Shown: in pieces, positions 28,234-37,763 of the stretch | Position numbering within the stretch: position 1 is the first letter of the stretch | How the letters are laid out: every line of letters starts with the position of its first letter | NCBI RefSeq assembly: GCF_001975985.1 | Contig: NZ_MTQF01000006.1 | Coordinates: 383,248 to 447,247 of the forward strand | From: [Flexibacter] sp. ATCC 35103 | GTDB lineage: Bacteria; Bacteroidota; Bacteroidia; Flavobacteriales; Flavobacteriaceae | DNA length: 64,000 nt | Direction: 5' to 3' | The notes under the pieces: model-generated | The model's input: the letters and a program-made list of their open reading frames with translations, nothing else | Told to the model about the DNA's origin: nothing | The model's database searches: none | Program-made: the position numbers and the translations under genes

Positions 28234-28315
28234 AAACCCAACAGGTTTTAAAAACCTGTCGGGTTTGTTATGCTCCAACAAAACAAAACCCGACAGATTT
28301 AGATCTGTCGGGTTT
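28234..28315. terminator. Twin hairpins, bidirectional terminator
   Basis: Hairpin 1 at 28234-28266 (ACAGGTTTT/AAAACCTGT core, AAACCC outer arm). Hairpin 2 at 28286-28298/28303-28315 (AAACCCGACAGAT/ATCTGTCGGGTTT). Both share the AAACCC-GACAG arms. They lie between converging genes. Confidence 0.8.
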
Positions 28316-28352
28316 GTCATTTAAATATAATGAATTTAGTAAGTATTCTGTA

Positions 28353-28826
28353 TTAATCTTTTTCGACGATCACATCAAAACCACCATTTTTATCAAACAC
28401 AACATCATAAAATTTGGAGTTTTTTTGTATTCCTACTTCATAGGTTGTTTTGCTTTTATCATCTATTACAACTGCTATTTCTGTAATCGCATTGACCGGA
28501 TAATTTTTCTTGAGATAGGCCTGCGCTTTCTGCGGAAGCTGGCTTAACGGAATCTGTAATTCGTAAGCTTTAAGAACACCTAAATTATCATAAACAGCTA
28601 GTGCTTTTGTTTTTTTATCAGTAATATATTTGGCTTCATAGCGAATTTCGTCATCGTCATCACCCACATATTCCATAGTCCAAACCGGTACTTTGCCAGG
28701 ATATTCTTTTTGAAAAGCAAGCACCACTATTTCTGGCGGAGTAACTGCTTTATTAGGAGAAACTCCATTTTGTCCAATCAAAAAACTACTGTATAAAACT
28801 GCAATAGCAAAGAAAATATTTTTCAT
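28353..28826 (-). CDS. Exported PepSY-like protein
   Basis: 157 residues with a signal peptide (FFAIAVLYSSFLIGQ). The mature part shows two PepSY-like beta-alpha repeats, the DUF2874/beta-lactamase-inhibitor-like group of Bacteroidota (FQKEYPGKVPVWTMEYVGDDDDEIRYEAKY; then PQKAQAYLKKNYP...). An acidic DDDDE run (about 61-65) could bind cations. Function unknown; similar proteins are often induced by envelope stress. Monocistronic. Confidence 0.75.
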   Translation of the reverse strand: MKNIFFAIAVLYSSFLIGQNGVSPNKAVTPPEIVVLAFQKEYPGKVPVWTMEYVGDDDDEIRYEAKYITDKKTKALAVYDNLGVLKAYELQIPLSQLPQKAQAYLKKNYPVNAITEIAVVIDDKSKTTYEVGIQKNSKFYDVVFDKNGGFDVIVEKD

Positions 28827-28977
28827 AGTTCCTGATTTTAAATTAATAATCTTAAAAATAACGTATTAAAATTACTACTTTATTTTGAAGTAAATATCAA
28901 ATTATAAAAAAATGTTAAAATAGACGGTAACAATTTTTACTTTAGCACGTCTTATGTTAAACCAAACCTAAAAAAAA

Positions 28978-29700
28978 ATGAAATTCAACCTAAAAGATTT
29001 TGAAAATTCACCGCAGCTTTATGCCCGCATCGCCGGAATATTATATCTGGTTATAATAGTTATGGGATTTTGTGCCGAAACATTTGTCAGAAATAAACTT
29101 TTTGTTTCCGGAGATGCAACTGCCACAGCAAACAATATTATTCATGCCGAGTTTTTATGGAAAATAGGAATCACAGCGGATCTGATCATGCAAATTTGCG
29201 ATCTGCCTGTAATGATTATTCTTTATTATCTTTTAAAACCTATCAGCAAAAAACTGGCGCTGCTTAATCTATCTTTCAATTTAATACAAACAGCTGTATT
29301 GGTTGCTAATAAATTAAATCTTTTAGCCGCATTATTTTTTCTTGGAGATGCTGCATATCTAAAATCTTTTACACCGGATCAATTGCATACTTTATCTTAT
29401 TTATCGATTAAACTGCATGATTTCGGCTTTGGTGTTGGTCTGATTTTCTTTGGGTTTGTATGTCTGTTTGAAGGTTATTTAATTTTTAAATCAGGTTATT
29501 TCCCTAAAACAATTGGCGTTTTAATGGCAATTGCAGGAATCTGTTATTTGTTCAACAGTTTTGCGTTGATCCTAATTCCGCAACTTTCGAGTATTGCTAT
29601 ATTAATGCCGTGTTTGCTTGCTGAATTATCATTGAGTTTATGGCTTGTTTTTAAAGGAGTAAATCTGCCGGTCTGGAAACAACACTTTCAGCTAAAATAA
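28978..29700 (+). CDS. DUF4386 integral membrane protein
   Basis: 240 residues with six predicted helices (near 18-35, 60-80, 90-118, 145-165, 178-198, 205-225) and the opening YARIAGILYLVIIVMGFCAE typical of DUF4386. No catalytic motif is visible and the function is unknown. Single gene, divergent from the PepSY-like gene, ended by two hairpins. Confidence 0.78.
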   Translation: MKFNLKDFENSPQLYARIAGILYLVIIVMGFCAETFVRNKLFVSGDATATANNIIHAEFLWKIGITADLIMQICDLPVMIILYYLLKPISKKLALLNLSFNLIQTAVLVANKLNLLAALFFLGDAAYLKSFTPDQLHTLSYLSIKLHDFGFGVGLIFFGFVCLFEGYLIFKSGYFPKTIGVLMAIAGICYLFNSFALILIPQLSSIAILMPCLLAELSLSLWLVFKGVNLPVWKQHFQLK

Positions 29701-29726
29701 AAAACTAAAGATAAGAGATAAAAAAA

Positions 29727-29777
29727 TCGCCACGAATTCACGAATTATTGCTTTTTAAATTCGTGAATTCGTGGCGA
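29727..29777. terminator. Long convergent hairpin
   Basis: Perfect 20-bp arms (29727-29746 and 29758-29777) beginning TCGCCACGAATTC, with an 11-nt loop. Lies between converging genes. Confidence 0.75.
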
Positions 29778-29813
29778 AAATTCACTTGTTTTCCAATATA
29801 TTAAAATCAAAAA

Positions 29814-29849
29814 AGCCTGCCGGAAATTAATCTTGCAGGCTCTTTTTTT
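29814..29849 (+). terminator. Intrinsic terminator
   Basis: AGCCTGC/GCAGGCT stem with a 14-nt loop, then C and seven T. Confidence 0.85.
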
Positions 29850-29887
29850 GAAATAATTGAATTAGTAAGCAAATTTATTTCTAAAGT

Positions 29888-30586
29888 TTATTTCTTTAAT
29901 CGGTCAGATAATTCTCTTTTATACGTAATCCCAACCGGAAGTTTTTCATTTTTGATCACAACAAAATCTTTGTCTGTAGTTTCTATTTTATCCAGTGCTA
30001 CAATGTATGATTTATGAATGCGCATGAAGTTTTTCTCCGGCAAACATTTCTCTAATTCGCTGGTTGTAATCGAGGCGAGATACGTTCTTTTTATCGTGCG
30101 CAACTTTACATAATTACCAAAACTCTGTGCAAACAAAAGCTGATCTAATTCGATATCCATAAAATAACCGTCGACTTTTACACTAACAGAATTTACAATT
30201 GTTTCTTCTGTCTTTGTTTTTAAGGATTCTGTTGCAAAAAAACGATCAATTGCTTTTAAGAATCTGGGGAAATAGATAGGTTTTAAGAGATAATCTATTA
30301 CACCATAATCATAACTTTCAAGAGCATATTCAGAATAAGCTGTTGTCAGGATCGTTTTAGGATGCGTTGGGATAATCTTTAGCAATTCCATTCCTGAAAT
30401 CTCCGGCATATTAATATCCAAAAACATCAAATCAACCGGATTCTCCCGAAGATAATCCATTGCTTCAATACCATTATATCCCTGAAAAACAAGCTCTAAT
30501 TGTGGATTTTGCTTTATATAATTCGCCAACACATAATGTGCTGCCGGTTCATCATCTACAATTATACATTTTTTGGGTTCTCTCAT
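29888..30586 (-). CDS. LytTR-type response regulator
   Basis: 232 residues: receiver domain with acceptor Asp57 (FLDINMPEISG) and acidic pair DDEP (about 11), Thr/Ser and Lys (YLLKPI, about 107), then a LytTR DNA-binding domain (about 135-230, FAQSFGNYVKLRTIKRTYLA; FMRIHKSYIVALDKI). Its start overlaps the end of the sensor kinase gene by 4 bp. The pair is divergent from the OMF-RND-MFP efflux operon, so it probably controls that pump through the direct repeats at 31676-31730. Confidence 0.9.
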   Translation of the reverse strand: MREPKKCIIVDDEPAAHYVLANYIKQNPQLELVFQGYNGIEAMDYLRENPVDLMFLDINMPEISGMELLKIIPTHPKTILTTAYSEYALESYDYGVIDYLLKPIYFPRFLKAIDRFFATESLKTKTEETIVNSVSVKVDGYFMDIELDQLLFAQSFGNYVKLRTIKRTYLASITTSELEKCLPEKNFMRIHKSYIVALDKIETTDKDFVVIKNEKLPVGITYKRELSDRLKK

Positions 30587-31623
30587 TCTACAAACTTTTT
30601 CAATTGCAGTTTCAAATCTACGATATAAGTGTTCTTATCGTCCTGAATATCTAATTTATAGTCTTTTCCGTAAATCAAATTCAAACGTTCGATTGTGTTT
30701 TTCAAGCCAATTTTAGTCGAAACTACATCTGTTTTTTTCGTTGGTATAGAGTTTACGGCATGCAAATGCAGTAAACCGTTTTCGACAGTAATTATAATTC
30801 TCACAAAACACTTTTCGATCGCACAAGTTCCGTGTTTAAAAGCATTTTCTATAAAAGCAATCAACAGCATTGGCGATACTTTATACGCGTTTTCATTATC
30901 GATTTTACAATCATAAGTAATATCGCAGCGGTATCCTACCCTTTCTTTTTCAAGCTGAACATAACTGTTAATAAACTCCAGTTCATCCTCAAGAGAAACA
31001 CATTTTTTGCTGTTACTCTCTAATTGATAACGCATTAACTGTGATACTTTCATAATTAGATCCGGTGTTCTTTCCGGAAATTCCAGACTAATACCGTAAA
31101 GCGTATTAAAGGTATTAAATAAAAAATGAGGATTTAATTGTCCTTTCAGTGAATTGAGCTGCATTTCATTAAATAATAATGCTTCATCTGTTTGTTTTCT
31201 ATGAATCCTGTAGAATTTAAATACAATTATGGGACTCAAAATACAAACCAAAGTTCCTAAAACACTTGCCAATTGATACATATAACTGCGTTGATGCGAG
31301 TTTTGATACAAACGGCAATTACTAAACATATCGAGCATCATAATCTCGTATAGAACTACAGAGAAGACAAATACCCCAAAAAGCGTTAAAAAAATATAAG
31401 TTAAAGGTCGTTGTGTTTTAAATAGAATTGGCAAAAGAAAAAAACGGTTGAATTGAGCGTGCATGTATAAAATAAAATAGAAAAACACACCCATTAATAT
31501 GGAGGCTAAAGAACTAAATAACATCCAGTCATTTTTTAACGTATAGATGGTAAAGGAAAAAGCAACGACAGCAATTTCCTGCCACCATTTGTTATCCAAT
31601 ATGTTATCGAATTTTTTATTCAT
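30583..31623 (-). CDS. LytS/YehU-type sensor histidine kinase
   Basis: 346 residues: four membrane helices in the first 140 residues and a His_kinase domain with the phospho-accepting His166 in QLNPHFLFNTFNTLYG, followed by the ATPase part (FIENAFKHGTCAIEKCFVRI, about 250). No extracytoplasmic sensor domain of note; the helices themselves may sense envelope stress. Translationally coupled to the response regulator. Cytosolic end also carries coiled-coil-like residues before the His box. Confidence 0.9.
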   Translation of the reverse strand: MNKKFDNILDNKWWQEIAVVAFSFTIYTLKNDWMLFSSLASILMGVFFYFILYMHAQFNRFFLLPILFKTQRPLTYIFLTLFGVFVFSVVLYEIMMLDMFSNCRLYQNSHQRSYMYQLASVLGTLVCILSPIIVFKFYRIHRKQTDEALLFNEMQLNSLKGQLNPHFLFNTFNTLYGISLEFPERTPDLIMKVSQLMRYQLESNSKKCVSLEDELEFINSYVQLEKERVGYRCDITYDCKIDNENAYKVSPMLLIAFIENAFKHGTCAIEKCFVRIIITVENGLLHLHAVNSIPTKKTDVVSTKIGLKNTIERLNLIYGKDYKLDIQDDKNTYIVDLKLQLKKFVE

Positions 31624-31675
31624 TTTTAAAATTTAAATAGTCTACAAATTAACCACTAATTTTTAATTTAAATTC

Positions 31676-31730
31676 CCAATAAATGACAAATTCAATTGGT
31701 CATTTATAATCGCAGTACATCATTTATTGG
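31676..31730. promoter_or_regulatory. Candidate LytTR operator between regulator and pump operons
   Basis: Three copies of the word TCATTTAT: direct repeats at 31700 and 31720 (20 bp apart, two helical turns) and an inverted copy at 31679-31686. Outer arms CCAATAAATGA/TCATTTATTGG are perfect. LytTR proteins bind direct repeats about two turns apart. Confidence 0.55.
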
Positions 31731-31753
31731 CGCCCAAATTGAAGCAAGACAAA

Positions 31754-31761
31754 TAATTTTG
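31754..31761 (+). promoter_or_regulatory. -7 box of the OMF-RND-MFP operon
   Basis: TAATTTTG, 27 bp before the OMF start and 24 bp after the LytTR repeats. Confidence 0.5.
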
Positions 31762-31787
31762 TTAGATAATTTGATACCACTAATTTT

Positions 31788-33173
31788 ATGTACTTCAGAA
31801 AAATTACTTTGTTAGTTTTCTTGATTTTTGCTTGTGGTAGTTATGCTCAAAACCTGACTTTAAAAGAAGCCATAAAAACAGGTTTAGAAAACTACGGTTC
31901 CATTAAAGCAAAAAGCAATTACACGAATGCGTCACGCGAGAGCCTCAAGCAATCCAAGCGTGATTATTTGCCAAACCTTAACTTATCGGCACAACAAGAT
32001 TACGGAACTATCAACGGGCAAAATGGTGCTTTGTATGGTTTTAATGGTTTAGGAACCGCTTCGTCCGGACCTGCATTGCCGGATCAAAACTGGAACTCTG
32101 CTTTTGGAGCACTGTATCTGGTCAACATGAACTGGGATTTTTTCACTTTTGGAAAAACCAAAGAAAGGATCAACTTAGCTAAAGTTGATGTTCAGGCAAA
32201 AGAAAATGACTTGAAACAAGAGCAATTTCAACAGGAAATCAAAATTTCTGCTGCATATTTGAATTTGCTTGCAAGCCAAAGATTATTGATTTCGCAACAA
32301 AAGAATTTAAGCCGTGCCGAAGTTTTTAAGAAAACTGCCGTTGCACGAGTTAAAAACGGATTGTTGGCCGGAGTCGATTCTACATTGGCTACAGCCGAAG
32401 TTTCGAAAGCTAAGATTGCTTTGAACCTTGCTAAAAACTTCGTCAAGGAACAAAACAATAAATTAGTTGATTTGATGGGCGTTGCGCCTCAGGATTTTGT
32501 TACAGATACTTTGTTTGTAAACGAGATTCCAAAAGAAGTTCTTAGAGGAACAGCAACTTCTGACAGCCTCCATCCTTTGCTTCAATTCTATAAAACGAAG
32601 ATTGATTACAGCAATCAACAGGCAAAATTGTACAAACGTTTTTATTATCCTACGATGAGCGCTTTTGGAGTTTTGCAAACGCGTGCTTCTGGATTTAATA
32701 GCGATTATGTAACGAATCAAAATTCTTTCAGTAGAAATTATTGGGATGGCGTAAATCCGGATCGTACCAATTATTTAGTCGGAATTGGGATTAGCTGGAA
32801 TTTGACGACTCCGTTTAGAGCAAGTAAACAAGTAAGTGCTCAAAAATTTGTTTCGCAAGGTTTGCAGGAAGAATACAATCAGGCGGATAGAGAATTGAAA
32901 TCGCAATTAAAACTTGCCGACGATAAAATACAAATCACGCTTGAAAACTTTGCCGAAGCGCCAATTCAGGTCGATGCAGCAAAAAGAGCGTATTTGCAAA
33001 AATCGACTTTATACAAAAACGGATTGACTGATTTAACAGATATTACCCAAACTTTATATACGTTAAACCGTGCCGAAATTGACCGCGATATCGTGAACAA
33101 TAATGTATGGCAATCGTTTTTGCTTAAAGTAGCTGCGACAGGCAATTTTGACTTATTTATAAATGAATTTTAA
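31788..33173 (+). CDS. TolC-family outer-membrane efflux protein
   Basis: 461 residues with a signal peptide (LLVFLIFACGSYAQ) and the TolC/OEP repeats: long coiled-coil helices (about 120-210 and 330-420) and barrel strands. Forms the outer-membrane exit duct for the RND pump encoded next. First gene of the operon (OMF-RND-MFP, an order different from the other two pump operons in the window). Not a lipoprotein, unlike the OMF at 62102. Confidence 0.88.
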   Translation: MYFRKITLLVFLIFACGSYAQNLTLKEAIKTGLENYGSIKAKSNYTNASRESLKQSKRDYLPNLNLSAQQDYGTINGQNGALYGFNGLGTASSGPALPDQNWNSAFGALYLVNMNWDFFTFGKTKERINLAKVDVQAKENDLKQEQFQQEIKISAAYLNLLASQRLLISQQKNLSRAEVFKKTAVARVKNGLLAGVDSTLATAEVSKAKIALNLAKNFVKEQNNKLVDLMGVAPQDFVTDTLFVNEIPKEVLRGTATSDSLHPLLQFYKTKIDYSNQQAKLYKRFYYPTMSAFGVLQTRASGFNSDYVTNQNSFSRNYWDGVNPDRTNYLVGIGISWNLTTPFRASKQVSAQKFVSQGLQEEYNQADRELKSQLKLADDKIQITLENFAEAPIQVDAAKRAYLQKSTLYKNGLTDLTDITQTLYTLNRAEIDRDIVNNNVWQSFLLKVAATGNFDLFINEF

Positions 33174-33185
33174 TTATAGATCCTA

Positions 33186-36100
33186 ATGAATTTAATACGT
33201 TTTGCACTCCGCAAACCCATCTCCATATTAGTATTGGTTGCGGGTCTATTTTTCTTCGGAATTGGTGCCATCCAAGACATTAAGGTAGATATTCTGCCAA
33301 AAATGAACTTGCCGGTTATCTACATTGCGCATCCTTTTGGAGGTTATACGCCAGACCAGATGGAAGCTTATTTTGCTAAGACTTATGTCAATATTTTACC
33401 GTTTGCCAATGGTGTAAAATCGGTAGAAACCAAAAATATTCAAGGGTTAATGATCATGAAATTAACCTATTATGAAAACACAAATATGGCTCAGGCTGCA
33501 GCCGAATTAAGTTCGCTTTCGAACAGGATTCAGGCGGCATTTCCTCCCGGAACTCAACCTCCGTTTATCATTCGTTTTGATGCTTCTTCTCTTCCAATTG
33601 GTCAATTGGTTTTGAGCAGTAAAATACGTTCAAACAACGAATTGCAGGATTTAGCCAACGTTTATGTTCGTGCTTCGTTTACTTCGATTCCGGGTTTATT
33701 ATCGCCGGCACCTTTTGGCGGAAGCCCCAGAACTATTGAGGTTAACGTAGATCCTGATTTATTGCGTTCGCATAATATGACGCCGGATCAGGTGGTTGAA
33801 GCAATTCGTATCAACAACCAAACGGCGCCGTCAGGAAACGTGAGAATGGGCGATGTAAACTACATTACGCCAACAAATAATACGATTAAAGAAGTTAAGG
33901 ATTTTGAGAATATTCCGTTGTTTAAAGGAAGCGTTCAAAACTTAAAACTAGGCGATGTTGCCACCGTAAAAGATGGTGCCGATATTACACAAGGTTACGC
34001 TTTGGTAAACGGAAAACGTTCGGTTTATATTAGTATTGCAAAAGCCGGAGATGCTTCGACCTGGGATGTAGTTCAGAAATTAAAAGCAGAATTGCCTAAA
34101 ATTCAAAGTACATTACCGGAAGATGTAAAATTATCTTATGAATTTGACCAGTCAGTTTATGTAATTAACTCCGTAAAAAGTTTGATTACAGAAGGTATTA
34201 TCGGAGCAGTTTTAACTGGATTAATGGTATTGCTTTTCCTTGGCGACAAACGTGCGGCTTTAATTGTAATTTTAACGATTCCAATTTCGATTATCTCAGG
34301 AGTTTTATTCCTTAAATTATTCGGACAAACAATCAACTTAATGTCTTTAAGCGGATTGGCTCTTGCAATTGGTATTCTAGTGGATGAAAGTACGGTTACG
34401 ATCGAAAATATTCACCAGCATCTCGATATGGGCAAACCCAAGGCGCTCGCCATTTGGGATGCCTGTCAGGAAATCGCCTTGCCAAAATTATTGATCTTAC
34501 TTTGTATTTTGGCGGTTTTTGCACCAGCCTTTACAATGGTTGGTATTCCGGGAGCGTTGTTCCTGCCTTTGGCTTTAGCAATTGGATTCTCGATGGTTAT
34601 TTCGTTTTTATTATCTCAGACTTTTGTGCCTGTAATGGCAAACTGGTTAATGAAAGGTCATGAAAAACACGCACATGGTCCTGAAATTACAGATGATGAA
34701 GCAGAATTTAACGATTGCGGACTAACTCCGGAATCTGAAAAAGACCTGATTACGCAGAAAAAAGCAATGGTCGAAAAAGAAGATCTTGACAATAACGGAA
34801 AAATTGGTGCTTTTGAGCGTTTCAGAATCCGTTTTATGAGAACGCTGGATCGATTATTCCCTTATAAAAAAGCGGCTGCTTTAGTATATTTAGTTGTTAT
34901 TACGCTTCTGGCAATTCTCTTTATTAATTTTATTGGTAAAGATGTATTTCCAAAAGTAAATTCAAGTCAGTTTCAGCTGAGAATGCGTGCTCCCGACGGA
35001 ACTCGTTTAGAACGTACCGAAGAAAAAGCAATTATTGTTTTGAAAGAATTGCAAAAAATGGTGGGTAAAGAACATATCGGAATCTCTTCTGTTTATGTTG
35101 GACAACACCCTTCGTTATTCTCGATTAACCCAATTTATTTGTTCATGGCAGGTTCTCATGAAGCAGTATTTCAGGTGAGTTTAAAAGAATATCATACAGA
35201 TATGGACGACTTTAAAGACGACTTTAGAGCCCGAATCAAAAAAGTGCTTCCGGATGTAAAACTTTCTTTTGAGCCAATTGAATTAACCGATAAAGTTTTG
35301 AGCCAGGGTTCTCCTACTCCAATCGAAGTTCGTATTGCAGGAAAAGACAAAAAACGAAATGAATTATATGCGACTCAAATTGTAGAGAAATTAAAGAAAA
35401 TCTCTTATTTCAGAGACGTACAAATTGGTCAGCCAATTCATTATCCTGCGATGAATATTGATATCGACAGAACCCGTGCAGCTGAACTGGGCGTTGACAT
35501 GAACGATATATCACGATCATTAGTTGCGTCGACTTCATCATCACGATATACAGAGAAAAATACCTGGGTTGACGAAAGAGCCGGATTATCATACAACGTT
35601 CAGGTTCAGGTACCGCTAAACCAGATGAAAAGCAAAACCGATATTGGAGAAATTCCGGTATTAAGAAATTCGCTTCGTCCGGTTTTAAGCGACGTTGCAA
35701 AAATTACACCCGGATTTGTAAGTGGTGAAAATGACAATTTAGGGGCTATGCCATACATTACCGTTACAGCAAACATTAGCCAGACCGATTTAGGAACGGC
35801 AGTAAAAGATGTGAATGCAACAATAAACTCATTGGGAGAATTACCACGTGGTTTGTTTATTACCCCAATTGGTATGAGTAAAGTATTGGTAGAAACATTA
35901 AGCAGTTTACAAGTCGGATTATTGGTTGCCATCTTTGTAATCTTCTTAATGTTAGCCGCTAATTTCCAGTCGTTCAAGGTCTCGCTGGTAATTTTAACCA
36001 CGGTTCCGGCAGTAGTTTTAGGTGCTTTATTAATGCTTACCATTACTGGTTCTACGCTAAACTTACAATCGTATATGGGTATTATTATGTCTGTTGGGGT

Positions 36101-36470
36101 TTCGATCGCGAATGCCGTTTTATTGGTTACAAATGCAGAACAACTTCGAAAACGAAACGGAAATGCTTTAGAATCAGCACGTGAAGCTGCGGCGTTGCGT
36201 CTTCGTCCAATTATCATGACATCTGTTGCGATGATTGCGGGAATGTTGCCAATGGCAATTGGTCATGGCGAAGGTGGCGATCAGGTTTCTCCGTTAGGTA
36301 GAGCCGTAATTGGCGGATTATTATTTTCGACTTTTGCCGTATTGCTAATCCTGCCGCTTATCTTTGCATGGGCACAAGAAAAAACAACAACACAATCTGT
36401 TTCTTTAGATCCTGAAGACGAAGAAAGCATCCATTATATCTCATCATTAAATCCAAAAAATGAAAAATAA
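33186..36470 (+). CDS. RND efflux permease with EF-hand-like central loop
   Basis: 1094-residue inner-membrane proton antiporter, with 12 helices in the RND layout and two large periplasmic domains. The TM4 proton-relay segment reads GILVDESTVTIEN, that is Asp-Glu in place of the usual Asp-Asp. Between helices 6 and 7 is an insert of about 60 residues beginning with a His-rich stretch (GHEKHAHGPE) and including DLDNNGKIGAFE (residues 533-544), a full EF-hand loop consensus. Sits 12 bp after the OMF and overlaps the adaptor by 11 bp. Substrate unknown; drug or lipid-type export is more likely than metal. Confidence 0.88.
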   Translation: MNLIRFALRKPISILVLVAGLFFFGIGAIQDIKVDILPKMNLPVIYIAHPFGGYTPDQMEAYFAKTYVNILPFANGVKSVETKNIQGLMIMKLTYYENTNMAQAAAELSSLSNRIQAAFPPGTQPPFIIRFDASSLPIGQLVLSSKIRSNNELQDLANVYVRASFTSIPGLLSPAPFGGSPRTIEVNVDPDLLRSHNMTPDQVVEAIRINNQTAPSGNVRMGDVNYITPTNNTIKEVKDFENIPLFKGSVQNLKLGDVATVKDGADITQGYALVNGKRSVYISIAKAGDASTWDVVQKLKAELPKIQSTLPEDVKLSYEFDQSVYVINSVKSLITEGIIGAVLTGLMVLLFLGDKRAALIVILTIPISIISGVLFLKLFGQTINLMSLSGLALAIGILVDESTVTIENIHQHLDMGKPKALAIWDACQEIALPKLLILLCILAVFAPAFTMVGIPGALFLPLALAIGFSMVISFLLSQTFVPVMANWLMKGHEKHAHGPEITDDEAEFNDCGLTPESEKDLITQKKAMVEKEDLDNNGKIGAFERFRIRFMRTLDRLFPYKKAAALVYLVVITLLAILFINFIGKDVFPKVNSSQFQLRMRAPDGTRLERTEEKAIIVLKELQKMVGKEHIGISSVYVGQHPSLFSINPIYLFMAGSHEAVFQVSLKEYHTDMDDFKDDFRARIKKVLPDVKLSFEPIELTDKVLSQGSPTPIEVRIAGKDKKRNELYATQIVEKLKKISYFRDVQIGQPIHYPAMNIDIDRTRAAELGVDMNDISRSLVASTSSSRYTEKNTWVDERAGLSYNVQVQVPLNQMKSKTDIGEIPVLRNSLRPVLSDVAKITPGFVSGENDNLGAMPYITVTANISQTDLGTAVKDVNATINSLGELPRGLFITPIGMSKVLVETLSSLQVGLLVAIFVIFLMLAANFQSFKVSLVILTTVPAVVLGALLMLTITGSTLNLQSYMGIIMSVGVSIANAVLLVTNAEQLRKRNGNALESAREAAALRLRPIIMTSVAMIAGMLPMAIGHGEGGDQVSPLGRAVIGGLLFSTFAVLLILPLIFAWAQEKTTTQSVSLDPEDEESIHYISSLNPKNEK

Positions 36471-37548
36471 CATTATACAATCGACCGCATTATTTTTTGT
36501 AGCCGTATTTTTTCTAACTAGTTGTAACTCTAAGAAAGAAGAAGCTCCTGTTGCAGAAATTGAACCTAAAACAGAAACCATTTCTTTAGAGAAAGAAAAA
36601 CTAACTACAGAGTTGCGTTTACCAGCCGAATTAACTGGTTTTCAACAAGTAGATTTATATGCTAAAGTAAGCAGTTTTGTAAAATTGCTAAAAGTAGATA
36701 TTGGTACAAAAGTAAAAAGAGGACAACTTTTGATCGTTCTTGAAGCACCGGAAATCAGTTCTCAACTAGCCGCTGCCGAATCAAGATTAAAATCTATGGA
36801 AGCTATTTATGCCACAAGCAAAAGTACGTACAACCGTTTGTACGAAACGAGCAAAGTCGAAGGAACTATTTCTAAAAATGATCTGGAAATGGCAAACGGA
36901 AAGAAAAACTCAGATTACGCACAATATCAAGCCGCAGTTGCAGCCCACAAAGAAGTGTCGATTATGAGAGGTTATCTTGAAATTCGCGCTCCTTTTGACG
37001 GAGTTGTGGCAGCGAGAAACGTCAACTTAGGAACATTTGTTGGTCCGGCAGGAAAGGGATCTGATTTGCCTTTATTGACGATTCAGCAGCAGGATAAATT
37101 GCGTTTGGCGGTTTCTGTTCCTGAGCTTTACACAGGATATTTACATGAGGGCGACGAAATGAATTTTAATGTAAAATCATTGCCTGAAAATTTTAAAGCT
37201 AAAATTACCAGAATGTCTGGAGCATTAGATTTAAAGTTACGTTCTGAGCGTGTAGAAATGGACGTTATTAATACCAAAAAAGATCTTTTACCAGGAATGG
37301 TTGCCGAAGTGCTTTTACCGCTTAACGCAAAAGACAGTACATTTGTAATTCCAAAATCGGCATTGGTGAGTTCTGCTGAAGGTATGTATGTAATTAAAGT
37401 TATCGACCACAAAGCAACAAGAGTAAATGTAAAAAGAGGAAGAGAAATCGACGATAAAATTGAAATCTTCGGAGATTTGAACCTGAAAGATAAACTGGTA
37501 AAAATTGCCAGCGAAGAAACTAAAGAAGGCGATATCATAAACGAATAA
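36460..37548 (+). CDS. RND periplasmic adaptor lipoprotein (MFP)
   Basis: 362-residue HlyD/AcrA-type adaptor anchored as a lipoprotein: lipobox FLTSC (Cys22). Domains in order: split lipoyl half (VDLYAKVSSFVKLLKVDIGTKVKRGQLLIVLEAPE, about 66-100), alpha hairpin (about 100-165), second lipoyl half (GYLEIRAPFDGVVAARNVNLGTFV), beta barrel, and membrane-proximal domain. The start ATG lies within the last codons of the permease gene (11-bp overlap), so translation is coupled. Confidence 0.9.
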   Translation: MKNNIIQSTALFFVAVFFLTSCNSKKEEAPVAEIEPKTETISLEKEKLTTELRLPAELTGFQQVDLYAKVSSFVKLLKVDIGTKVKRGQLLIVLEAPEISSQLAAAESRLKSMEAIYATSKSTYNRLYETSKVEGTISKNDLEMANGKKNSDYAQYQAAVAAHKEVSIMRGYLEIRAPFDGVVAARNVNLGTFVGPAGKGSDLPLLTIQQQDKLRLAVSVPELYTGYLHEGDEMNFNVKSLPENFKAKITRMSGALDLKLRSERVEMDVINTKKDLLPGMVAEVLLPLNAKDSTFVIPKSALVSSAEGMYVIKVIDHKATRVNVKRGREIDDKIEIFGDLNLKDKLVKIASEETKEGDIINE

Positions 37549-37569
37549 TACCGATTATGTATTCAATAC

Positions 37570-37589
37570 AGTCTAATAAAAATTAGACT
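37570..37589 (+). terminator. First hairpin after the pump operon
   Basis: AGTCTAAT/ATTAGACT stem with AAAA loop, followed by GTTTT; a weak terminator or processing site. Confidence 0.5.
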
Positions 37590-37713
37590 GTTTTCATACT
37601 ATATCGGCATTAATAACCTGCGTTTAGTCTTCATTTTTAGTGATTACCAAAAACTGTACGCTTAATGCGGCATTCTGAAATCTAATTTTAGAATGTGAAT
37701 TAAATTCACCTTA
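37590..37713 (+). ncRNA. Possible 3'-UTR-derived small RNA
   Basis: About 125 nt between a weak hairpin and a strong terminator, without ORF, holding a small GTGAAT/ATTCAC stem near 37697-37711. Read-through of the first hairpin would release an RNA of this size ending at 37749. No homology known to me. Confidence 0.25.
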
Positions 37714-37749
37714 AAGGACGATACTTGATATAGTATCGTCCTTTTTTTT
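37714..37749 (+). terminator. Strong intrinsic terminator
   Basis: Perfect 12-bp stem AAGGACGATACT/AGTATCGTCCTT, 6-nt loop, eight T. Confidence 0.93.
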
Positions 37750-37763
37750 GTTTTTTGTTTTTG

